Origin: Azolla caroliniana
Taxonomy: Eukaryota > Polypodiophyta
Reading direction: 5' to 3'
Assembly: GCA_043228905.1 (NCBI GenBank)
Contig: JBHGNT010000012.1
Location: 20,894,001-20,958,000 of the forward strand
Length of the DNA: 64,000 nucleotides
In this document: positions 24,343-34,998 of the stretch, piece by piece
How positions within the stretch are numbered: position 1 is the stretch's first letter
Layout of the letters: each line of letters begins with the position of its first letter
Made by a program: the position numbers and the translations under genes
Notes under the pieces: model-generated
The model's input: the letters and a program-made list of their open reading frames with translations, nothing else
Databases searched by the model: none
Told to the model about the DNA's origin: nothing

Positions 24343-27300
24343 CTGACAACCATTTCTAATAGTTGTGCTTAGGCAGTAAGGGATTGTAGACAACGGATGA
24401 AAGATGATCATTTAAGTGAGAGTGGAGCGGAGAATGAAGATGAGGATGAAGGTAGGAGTTGACCACAATTCGGGTCAGGAGTCACAAACTCAAATAATTT
24501 AAAACATTTGAATCTTACACACCAAACCAAACCTTGAAACCTTTAAACCAAAACAATTTGAGGGATTTTTCACAAGATTTACAAATTGTTATGCCAAGGA
24601 TTCTTAGTTTGATTGTCGGCTCAAAGTGAATTATTGGTGATTGTACTCCTCAATTTTAACTTTTCAGTAAATGCTTATTAATTTTTTTTAAACTTAAAAG
24701 AATTGTTAGGCTTCAAATTTAAACTTCATAACACATAACATATATTAAATAATTTATAAAGTTAATAAATATTTGCAGCCATTATGCTAATAAAGGCGCA
24801 AACTGAACTTGTGAACCCCCAAGCCAATCCAAACTAAACCCAATTGAACTATTTACAAATCTCTGAACCTGAACCAAATTGAATTGAACCTGAGCTGTTT
24901 ACAAAAATTTGAGTTCTTGTTGAGTATTTGTTGTACATTGCATGATCCAAGAAGAACAACCCCCTATTGATTTGGGACCGTATACGCTAAACCAACACAT
25001 ATTGTCAGCCTCTTTACGATATGTTCATATAATGGAGATGTTGTTCACATGTCTTGACTTTGAACTTCGATATGTAGGTATTCTTCCCTGTCCAACAATA
25101 TGATTATTGAGTTTAGCTAGTATATAGCATGTTCAAATGTATTTGCAAATATTCTATGTAATAAATTTTATGTACATCAATTTACTTTGTTTGGAAAACT
25201 ACAATGACTACCCCAATGGAGGTAGATAAGGGAATGCAACAAAGTAGTTTTAGAGATTTAATGGCCAACCCAATGTGAAAGGGAACAACCTTTTTGTATG
25301 TGAGCCATAAAACTCACCATCGTGCCTTTTTAGCCACTTTGTGCGAATTTTTAGTTTTCTTCCCCCATATGATAAACTATAATAGAGCTCTCTATCTGTC
25401 TCTCTCTCTCGTACTTTTGAAGTGAGTGATTAGTGTTAAGCGTTATTTAGACAAAACCTATGCTCTATTAATTGAAGTGTGGCTTGTTCGATTGCTCGTA
25501 ATGTATTTACTTGTGTAACAATGTGTGTATATAAGGGTTGAGTCTATTAATACATTAGTGAGATTCTTAGTAAGGTGAGTGCTTTCGAGAGAGGTGACTG
25601 AGAGTTCACAATATTAGGGTAAGTGACCTAGAGGCTCGATAGTGCTTGACAATCACCATCACCCAACTCACTATCAATGGGGAACATGGTTATCCAGACT
25701 CTCCAAGTAATGATATTGGCATGTAGACATATAAACTCCGGTAAATCCAAAGACATGCATTCAATGGGAGCACCTAAAGTCGGCAAGTTATGAATGGAAA
25801 CAATATATATAGAAGCGTTTAGGACAATGGGGTGCATTTAACTTATTTCTTGATGATTTAATAGAGACCCTAGTGAATTTGAAGATGCATCAAGAGAGAT
25901 GTGGAGTCTGATGCACCACACATTATACTACAGATTGCACCAAACTACCAAACCATCTTCTTCTCCAAAAGGGCGATGTGCATGCAATTGTAACCCATTA
26001 AGCCTCGTAAACCATCCACAACATTGATTCCATATGATTTAGCTCACATTTTTTTCAATGTGCGATGGGGGCAAAGGTGCATATGCGAGGAGATTCGTTG
26101 ACTATGCACATTTTCCCCCAAACACACTCAAGTTTGAATGTGACAATATAATGTTCCACCTAAAATATAATTTTGAACATATCACCTCACTTACCGTGTT
26201 TCTTTTTCAATCACAAGATTTATTATGATATTTCATAGATCCCCATACACTATGTGAAATGCTTCACTTTGGTCCCATGGATCATATTTTACCTCCGTGG
26301 ATGATAATAAAATCCTTCTCTGTCTTTGGGACACATCATTGAGTATTAGGAACTTATTAAAATAGCCCTTAGTGGAGATGAACTCACTGAAATGTATTGG
26401 AGGTCTCTGATACTACAATAGTCTGTTGTTTGGAAGAGGATATGGTCTAGTCTACGATATCTTCTCTAGTAGTTTGGGTATTGTGGAAGGCTAGATGTAA
26501 ATATGTGTTTCAGAAAATTAAACAGAATGTAGTTGAGTTAGCGGGACCACCGGGGTCCTGGACCGGAAGGATTCGATGTTTTTAGTAGCATAAGTGAGAA
26601 AGTATTGAAGATAGATAGATGGATGAAAAGAGAAAGAGAGAGAGAGATTGAACCCTTGACTTTAGTTTTACGAGACAAGATACATCACCATTAGGATAAC
26701 TCCAATCTTTGATTAAAAGTTTGTTTTTTTTTGCTTATATCACTCGCCTCCTTACACAAGCCCCATTATAGGCTTTTATAGGTCTCTCCATGCAAAAAAC
26801 CATGGGCTAAACCCACGGGCTAAAACCATGGGTTGAAACCACGGGCTAAAACCATGGTTTTGTGCCCACAGTTTTTATATGTTTGTTTCCTACAAAATAT
26901 TGAATATCAAAAAAGAAAATATTGAGCAGTAGTGGTTCGGTATATTAATTTGTCTCCTATCTTGGAGGTGCAAGGTTCAAGCCTTGCTTCCACCCCTATG
27001 TATGCACTTAGATGTTACTAGGCTTTAGTCTTATTTTTATATTTACAATTGAGCGCACATCACACGTGCACATGTTCAACTTTACATCTCGCTTTTCTTT
27101 TATGATTCTCATTTCAATCCTATTTATGACATGCTAGCATATGCATGTGGCCTTCACCCCTTTCACACGGTGCACATTGCACCTTCTCGATTTCGTTCGT
27201 TGCACACAATTTTCATATTGTTGCCGAAAATCTTCACAACAACGCTCTTACACACTTTAAGAGGTCATATATGATGCAATTGCTGGTGAGCTTGAGGTTG

Positions 27301-27940
27301 TGATTCATAAACAACAACAGTTTCACGAAATTTGGAAAAACGTTGAGGTCTTCATCTCTTTTGGAGAAAGAATAATGTGGAGATATGCTCCACCAAGATG
27401 GTTTGGAACAACCCTACATGAGGGCTTTTGATAATTTGAACTCACCGAAATGCTTTTCACTACGACTACTATGAATAAGTCTTATATGTTTCTTAGAATA
27501 CATAACGACTCTGTCAATGTCATATTGTACACATATTTGGACATTATGTTGATTGAGATTAACGTTCGGGTTAGGTCAGATATGTGTTGTACTTGGTGTA
27601 GGATGATCAAGTCCGTACTCTTGCAATTCCAATTCCAATGATCTTGCACTCTTGCACTCTTGCACAAGTCTACCAAGTACGACCAAGCTGGTATATATAG
27701 ACGCACTCTTGACGAGGCACACCACAAGATTGCACAATTGTTTCGGAGGAACATAATGAAATTGATTGATTGGTTGTCCAATACCAAGGGCTATTTGGAA
27801 AGTTATGTCCACAAAACAGGCTTCTCTAAGTGGAGCCTTGAAATCCCTTTTTAACATGAGTCTTTAGTCTTGTTTAGTCGAGAACGCCTTTCTTCATTTT
27901 AGGATGGCCTCCCAGATGCATAATTGGTGTATGTAGAATG
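24343..27940. repeat. Tandem segmental duplication, unit C (longest copy)
   Basis: Direct repeat of unit B with extra internal sequence. Its middle, and its continuation to about 28620, match copy A at 17608-19316. Inside are a short minisatellite of CCATGGGCTAAA/CCACGGGCTAAA words (about 26800-26860) and a tRNA-like block (26925-27010). No transposase or reverse transcriptase was found. Confidence 0.7.
26925..27010 (+). repeat. Possible tRNA-derived SINE head
   Basis: TAGTGGTTCGG is followed about 45 bp later by AAGGTTCAAGCCTTG, which resembles a pol III B box (GGTTCRANNCC). No poly(A) tail or target duplication was confirmed. Confidence 0.3.
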
Positions 27941-28620
27941 ACTTATTTTTTATGCTTAGTATGAGGTTTTGAGCACATTCGCCAATTAAAAGGCATATTA
28001 GTACAATAATTCTTCATGTTGGAGACTTTAGGGAAGTTGACACGAGGAATTTGGGCCATGTATTTAGAGACAAGGGGATCTAACGGGAATCTTGATTGAG
28101 GTTGTAGTGAGTTTGATAGTATATTATTGATGGTAATATTATATTCCATCGATTATATTTCAACTTCCATAACTCATGCATTTACTATTTAGTATTAGGG
28201 TTAAAAAATGGAGCCATGTATTACAATAATCGAATGACGAAGCATGGATAGAAAGTACATTCAAATCATCAAGGAATTCCCAAAATATTGGGAGGGATGA
28301 GGACTGTAATTCTACCAACATCCCACAAGCTTTAGACCGAGTAAGAGGATAGACGAAAGAAGTTGGGGAGAGATTTTGTGTCACGTTTGGTGGTTGGCTA
28401 CTACCTTTGCTTTGACCAATTGTCTTACCTTTCCTACGGATGCTCCGCTCCGCTCCCATCACTTCGATCCTACGAAATGATTGATTCAGAAACACATGTC
28501 TACTTCATTGATTTGTTAGTGAGCTGAGCTAGGGGAGATTCTATCCAAGTGGATGAATAGATCGGCTTCTAAACAACGTTTGGTGGTGGCATGTTGAAAC
28601 TATGTCAAGTAGTCTGAGAT

Positions 28621-29069
28621 TGGTTTACGAAACAACATTGATGCAACTTAATTTGCATTCCCACTAAAAGTAAATAAAATCCCCAAACCCCAAATTCAAA
28701 GGTATTGAGGGATTTCATTATTATTGCATGAAAATGGTTAAGAATATTCTATACAAAACAAATCATGTTCTTTGAACGTGCCAACAAAGGAATAACAACA
28801 TATTGGAAAGGAGATAGGAAGCCCAAATGGGTTGTAGTTCATTAGGTTGGGTTCTCCAACGGAGACCCAAAGGTCATACGTTCTACTCTTACATTCTACA
28901 ATGGCCTCGAAGGCCTCATGTTGGTAGTTTAATAATATATATAACTAATTTAATAACTAGTTAACATTCACATGTGCCAAGTGTTTGTTGCATACATATA
29001 TTATATTTGGTGTTTGTTCCACAACACCAAACATTGTTGTCACCCATTATTGAAGAAGAACCCTTCCTT
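28621..29069. other. Intergenic, no gene
   Basis: AT-rich. It contains a small hairpin GGGTTCTCCAACGGAGACCC near 28850 and nothing else recognised. Confidence 0.4.
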
Positions 29070-29542
29070 CCTTCCTTAATTCAATGACTTCCAACATATT
29101 ATCCTACATATTATCCTCAATTACATATATAGCATATTTTATGTACATACATACATATATATGTATCTCTCGTATGTTATGTACGACCTCTCCTCCTCCT
29201 CCTCCTCCTTCTTCTTCTTCATCGTATCTCTCATGCGGATTTGGCGAGCACATACGAACAATTCTTACGCTATACGCTATACACTATACACTATACACTA
29301 TATGTATGTATTTGCAAATACGCTATACGCTATACACTATACACTATGTATATGTATGTATTTGCAAAATACACGCTATACGCTATACACTCTCTTCTCT
29401 GTGTGTGTGTGCAATAAAACGCAAATAACTCCACGTTCTTCTATTCTTGTATCGCGCGCAGAAGCATTTTGGAGTCTCTGAAGAAGCATTTTGCAGCTCC
29501 ATCTCCATCTCTCTGCGTCTCTGCAGCTCTCCTCCTTTCGCC
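29070..29542 (+). promoter_or_regulatory. Promoter and 5' UTR of the MAPKKK gene, with a CTATAC minisatellite
   Basis: The region upstream of the proposed start codon contains a tandem array of CTATACGC/CTATACAC words with TATGTATGTATTTGCAAA spacers (29266-29395, about three units). A CT-rich leader rich in CTCCATCTC and CTGCAG words follows. The transcription start cannot be placed from sequence alone. Confidence 0.4.
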
Positions 29543-32500
29543 ATGGTAACCTCTCTCTCTCTCTCTCTCTCTCTCTCAGTCTTCTTCTTCTTCTTCTTCT
29601 TCTTAATCCTTCTTTCTTCTTCCTTCTTAATCGTTCTTCTTACTTCTTAATCGTTCTTCTTCTTCTTCTTAATCGTTCTTCTTCTTTCTTCTTAATCGTT
29701 CTTCTTCTTCTTCTTCTTCTTCTTAATCCTTCTTCTTCATTCTTCTTTCTTCTTAATCCTTCTTCTTCTTCTTCTTCTTCTTAATCCTTCTTCTTCATTC
29801 TTCATTCTTCTTAATCCTTCTTCTTCATTCTTCTTAATCCTTCTTCTTCTTCTTCTTAATTCTTCTTCTTCTTCTTTCTTCTTAATCCTTCTCCTTCTTC
29901 TTCCTTCTTAATCCTTCTCCTTCTTCTTCCTTCTTAATCCTTCTCCTTCTCCTTCTCCTTAATCCTTCTTCTCCTTCTGCCTCTCCTTCCTTCTCCTTCT
30001 ACTTCTCCTTCCCCTTCCGCTTCCCCCGCTTCTTCTTCTTCTTCTTCTTCTTCTCCTTCCTCTTCCTCTTCCCCCCCCTCCCTCTTCTTCTTCTTCTTCC
30101 TCTTCCTCTTCTTCTTCGTTTCTTCCTCTTCCTCTTCGTTTCTTCCTCTTCCTCTTCGTTTCTTCCTCTCCCTCTCCCTCTCCCTCCTCCTCCTCCTCCT
30201 CTTCTCCTCTTTACTTACATTTCTTTGTGATAATGTATGTACTCTTCCTCTTCCTCTTCGTTTCTTCTCCTCTTTACTTACATTTCTTTGTGATAATGTA
30301 TGTATGTTTGGTAATAGTAATTGATGGAAGCGTTACTTCTTCCTCTTCATCAAAATTTCTTCTCCTCTTTACTTACATTTCTTTGTGATAATGTATGTAT
30401 GTTTGGTAATAGTAATTGATGGAAGCGTTACTTCTTCCTCTTCATCAAAATTTCTTCTCCTCTTTACTTACATTTCTTTGTGATAATGTATGTATGTTTG
30501 GTAATAGTAATTGATGGAAGCGTTACTTCTTCCTCTTCATCAAAATTTCTTCTCCTCTTTACTTACATTTCTTTGTGATAATGTATGTATGTTTGGTAAT
30601 AGTAATTGATGGAAGCGTTACTTCTTCCTCTTCATCAAAATTTCTTCTCCTCTTTACTTACATTTCTTTGTGATAATGTATGTATGTTTGGTAATAGTAA
30701 TTGATGGAAGCGTTACTTCTTCCTCTTCATCAAAATTTCTTCTCCTCTTTACTTACATTTCTTTGTGATAATGTATGTATGTTTGGTAATAGTAATTGAT
30801 GGAAGCGTTACTTCTTCCTCTTCATCAAAATTTCTTCTCCTCTTTACTTACATTTCTTTGTGATAATGTATGTATGTTTGGTAATAGTAATTGATGGAAG
30901 CGTTACTTCTTCCTCTTCATCAAAATTTCTTCTCCTCTTTACTTACATTTCTTTGTGATAATATATGTACTCTTCCTCTTCGTTTCTTCTCCTCTTTACT
31001 TACATTTATTTGTGATAATGTATGTATGTTTGGTAATAGTGTATGTATGTTTGGTAATAGTAATTGATGGAAGCGTTACCTCTTCCTCTTCCTCTTCTTC
31101 TTCATCATCAAAATTTCTTCTCCTATTTACTTACATTTCTTTGTGATAATGTATGTATTTTTGGTAATAGTAATTGATGGTAATAGCCAGATACAAGATA
31201 TGAATAGACATATATATACAAGATACCAAAAGGTATTTGGGATACGGTTATTTCTGGATTCATGTGAGTTAGTGTTCACATTCATGTGAATTAGTGTTCA
31301 CATTCTCCCTATTTTTTTTAGAATTATAAGCTATGGCTGTTTCTATTTGAAGTTACATTAATAAGTCCAATAGCTTTGCAGCAAAACTCAAGTTGTTTGG
31401 GTTTAGGTACTGTTTTTGTGTGTTTGTTAATTGATGACGAGGATTGGTTGATCTTCTTTGTTTCTTCTATCCTACTCCTTTTTATTATTATTTATTTTGG
31501 GATGTTTAGAATTGTAAAAACGACATCCTTTCTTGCCAAAATGGTCATCACAGTCATATACATATGTATATATTATTGATATACATGTAGCAATCATTGA
31601 TAGAGTAGTCATTTTTGCTTTTTTGTATTTATATACACACATGTACATTGGATGTATCAGGGCATCTATGTTTACATCGATCATTTTTTCCCTCAACTTG
31701 ACTTAATCAATTGTTGTTTTCTTTTGTCTCTTTCCTCAGGCCCTTCACCTCCTCACCAATGATGACAGCGCAACAACACTTACCATTATTGCTGAGAAGA
31801 AGAAGAAGAAGAAGAAGACCTCTTCTGTCTCATGTTCCATCTCCCGATGGACTCATCAGTCTACTCTCGGGTCAGGGTCGTGTGGCTCTGTCTCTCTTGC
31901 CATCGATCTAGATGACGGGCTCATGTTTGCGGTGAAGTCTACCTCTGCAGAAACCATGTATTCCTATCGCAAGTCACCGGAGCTAACAGCCATGGAATCG
32001 GAGATCTCCATCCTCCGAAGCTTGAACTGCGCTCAGGTCATCTCGTATCTAGGAGATGACACTTCGTACGACAGGAGTGGCCATGCTTCCCGCAACCTCT
32101 TCTTGGAATACATGGAGGGAGGAAGTGTTTCTGACCTACTAAAGAGATGTGGCGGACGCCTCCAGGAGGAGCAGGTACGGAAGGTTCGCCTCGCCGTGTT
32201 CATAAGAAACAGTTAATAACTATACTAATATTATTTATTTATTTTTCGCTTATTATCACAGGTACGGAGGTTCGCCAGGGATGTTGTGGAGGGTTTGACC
32301 TACCTCCATGTTCAAGGGATCATCCACTGTGACATTAAAGGACAAAATCTTTTGATCAGTTCTTCCTCGGTGAAGATTGCAGACTTTGGTTTAGCCAGAA
32401 AGCTGTCGGATGATGTGGGCATTGATTCCACGCTGCCCAGCAAAATAGATGCACGTGGAACCTCCAGGTCTTCATCTGATTTCAAAGGGACACCGTTTTG

Positions 32501-32954
32501 GATGGCTCCGGAGGCATTGCAAGGTGTGGAACAAAGCTTCCCCTCGGATATCTGGTCTCTTGGTTGCACCGTGGTGGAGATGTGCCAGGGATGCCCACCT
32601 TGGGTGAACTTGCCGCTGTCTTTCGTCTCTGTCATATCGAAGATTGCCTGCTCCGATGAGAATCCTCCCCTACCTGAAGATCTCTCTGAAGAAGGCAAAG
32701 ATTTCTTGGACAAGTGTTTCCAGAGGGATCCTCGTAAGAGATGGACCGCGTCTCAGCTTCTCCACCATCCATTCCTTAAGGTGCCCCCCGCCGCTAATGA
32801 TGCTCCTGGCCTCTGCCTATATACTTCTCCTCCTAGTCCCAGGAGCACTCTAGATTCGGGAGTGCTGAGTGGTTCGCTGTCCAAGGACAGTGAAGACGAC
32901 GAAGATGGTTTTGTTACGGCGATGTCTTCGTTCTACATGCCAAGCTGCCAGTAG
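29543..32954 (+). CDS. MAPKKK (MEKK class, MAPKKK17/18-like) protein kinase
   Basis: Proposed exons are 29543-29545 (only ATG, in context GCCATG before GTAACC), 31740-32174 and 32262-32954, giving 376 residues in unbroken phase. Residues 21-27 are seven Lys from a GAA/AAG microsatellite. The kinase domain shows GSGSCGS (45-51), Lys67 in FAVK, HCDIKGQN (168-175, Cys in place of the HRD Arg), DFG (187-189), GTPFWMAPE and DIWSLGC. A Ser/Asp-rich tail follows. Relatives such as Arabidopsis MAPKKK17/18 act in ABA and stress MAPK cascades and are intronless. The ATG-only exon is proposed because the exon at 31740 is open but has no in-frame ATG before codon 63, which lies beyond the Gly loop. A 3' UTR intron (about 32970-33113) is likely. 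Kinase call firm; start exon moderate. Confidence 0.8.
29553..30200 (+). repeat. Pyrimidine-rich microsatellite tract in MAPKKK intron 1
   Basis: It begins with (CT)n directly after the donor site, then about 600 bp of CTT/CTC units interrupted by TTAAT words. It is almost pure pyrimidine on the + strand. ORFs here are artefacts of the repeat. Confidence 0.9.
30196..31190 (+). repeat. 95 bp minisatellite array in MAPKKK intron 1
   Basis: The unit carries TTTCTTCTCCTCTTTACTTA, TGTGATAATGTATGTATG, TTTGGTAATAGTAATTGATG and GAAGCGTTACTTCTTCC. Six units from 30356 to 30925 have exactly 95 bp spacing and look identical. Truncated or variant units flank them on both sides, to about 31190. Confidence 0.92.
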
Positions 32955-33345
32955 ACCGAGCTTCTAAGGTATAGCTTTGTTTTCTTCTTTTGCTGTAAAG
33001 TAAGTTCTTCATGCTTTGCTCACATACATTGGATGCTTTTCTCATATAAAATAAGGAAGTATGTTTTTGTATTTGGTTTGAGAATGATCATGGTGTATTT
33101 ATCTATCTTGCAGGTCTACGGAGGAGTATATGCATCGTGATCATTCATCCATCCATCATTGTGAAATCAATATAAAACATGAATCTTCAGATAGCCCAAT
33201 GATGAGACGATGCATGCCATCACACTCACTCTATCTCTTTCTCTTGTGCATGCTCAATCCTGATGATGAAGAAGTAGAACATCTTTTTCTTCTTCTTCTT
33301 CTTCTGCACATGAAGTTGGGAGTGAGTACATAATAAAAAGATGGC
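32955..33345 (+). terminator. 3' UTR and poly(A) signal region of the MAPKKK gene
   Basis: After the TAG stop, a plausible UTR intron runs from GTATAG (32970) to TTGCAG (33113). AATAAA-type words occur near 33330 (ACATAATAAAAAG) and 33475. Confidence 0.4.
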
Positions 33346-34998
33346 CATCAATCATCCCCACACCCATGTGTATGATGAGAAAAGCAGGTAATAATTCCCT
33401 GCACCTCATATGTAAAATGAAAAGAAACGCGGGTTAAAGAGTCATCTCAACTCTGCCTGCCATACACAAATTTAATAATAAAAGCACATGGTCGATTCTG
33501 TGGGAAATATCTGTCTGTCTGTTCACTTCAATTATGTCTTGTTGTCTTTTTGTTATTATCACAATATTATAATTATTCCGAAGAGTAGGTGGAGTGTATC
33601 GCTTTCCCTCTCAACGGAAACCAAAAAAGGTGTGAAAAATGAAACAAATACAAAATGTAAACGAAATATAGTATATAGTATGGACATATCAAAGTCTAAA
33701 AGCCAATGTAACTCATTGTTTGGCTTTTAGAATTTGATAACGTTAGTTGACTGACCCATCCCATCCATGAACACACTTTCAACCTTAAAATGGTAATTTA
33801 CCCTTCTTAATTGAAGGGGATTCTTCGTTCCTATTATGCACATATATATAATTGTTTTCGAGAAACGTTTAGGATGAAACAATAGATGAAAACAATGCAT
33901 TACCTTCCTAGTTAGAGTTAGAGAAGAGCTATGCACCCATACTGACTATCCTTTACCAATTGAATCCACGAGAATCCATAATGCTAAACAAACAAACACA
34001 TGAGTGATGGCTACATCTCCTTTTATTCTCTATACCCAAATGATGACATATCTCACTGGCAATGAATGGTGCACTTTCTCATCGCTCATATAAGCATAAG
34101 ACTTTGAAATTGTTTCTCCATATGTACATGGTGGGTTTTCTTCCTTGATCTGAGCCCCTAATCCTGTTTAAGCGTGCCCCTAATCACCCATGACTAGTTC
34201 AGATTGAGCATGGCAAATAGGCGTGCTGTAGCTTCCCTAAATTTCTCGTAAATTATGTCAGATTGGTATGGAGCAGAGGATTATATATACAGCCTAACCC
34301 TGATCTATCTTATTTCGATTCCTAACCCTAATATGGATCATATCCCTAATGCTAATACTAATGCTACTCAGAATCCTGATCATCTCTTTGCATCAAAGAA
34401 ACCACAATTCCACCATTTCATAGCGATCCTCAAGAAAAATATGTTATCTTTGTTGGATCTTTTCATTGACCAAGCCAATGATCATCAAGGGTTTGAACCC
34501 GACCACAGAGATCGTCAATGCTGTTCACTATTGCATACACCTCAGTTTCTTCGATCCTTTGGATTGTATTAGACTTAATCTTGGCTGCTAGTGACAATTT
34601 ATCCTTTAATTTTGATATAAAGGATCCAATGAGCCAGTAAAGAAATCCGAAAGCTGGAAGGTTCATGGCCATCAAAACACTATGAGACCCAGCCAAGAGT
34701 CAGAAGGTTGTAGCTCTACAATCAACTTGATGCCCCCCAACTGCATATTTTTTGCTTAGTATTCAGCCCTTATACTGAACTTCATTGTAATTGAGTTCAT
34801 ACAAGATGCCAAACCATAGGATGATTTGAACTTCATAATTCAGGACATCCTTGTTTATTATAGACGATTAGGACGAGTTTAGGGGTGCATGGTTTGGTGA
34901 ATCTCATTTCTTGTTGTTGTGATTTTATACTGATGTGCTGTCCTCATAAATCTTAGTCATCACACACACTTTGTCTTTATATTCTTAAGACTCAACCT
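33346..34998. other. Intergenic, no confident gene
   Basis: It contains a small hairpin (AAAAGCCAATG..CATTGTTTGGCTTTT, about 33699-33730). Open frames of 105 codons (34255-34572, +) and 77 codons (34463-34696, -) overlap on opposite strands, and neither resembles a family I know. Confidence 0.4.

Noticed and set aside
29084-29784. Overlapping open frames of 60-114 codons in the MAPKKK leader and intron
   Set aside because: They are translations of CTATAC and CTT/CTC repeats, with no independent coding signal.
34255-34696. Small opposite-strand frames of 105 and 77 codons
   Set aside because: They overlap each other, have no recognisable domain and no splice support.
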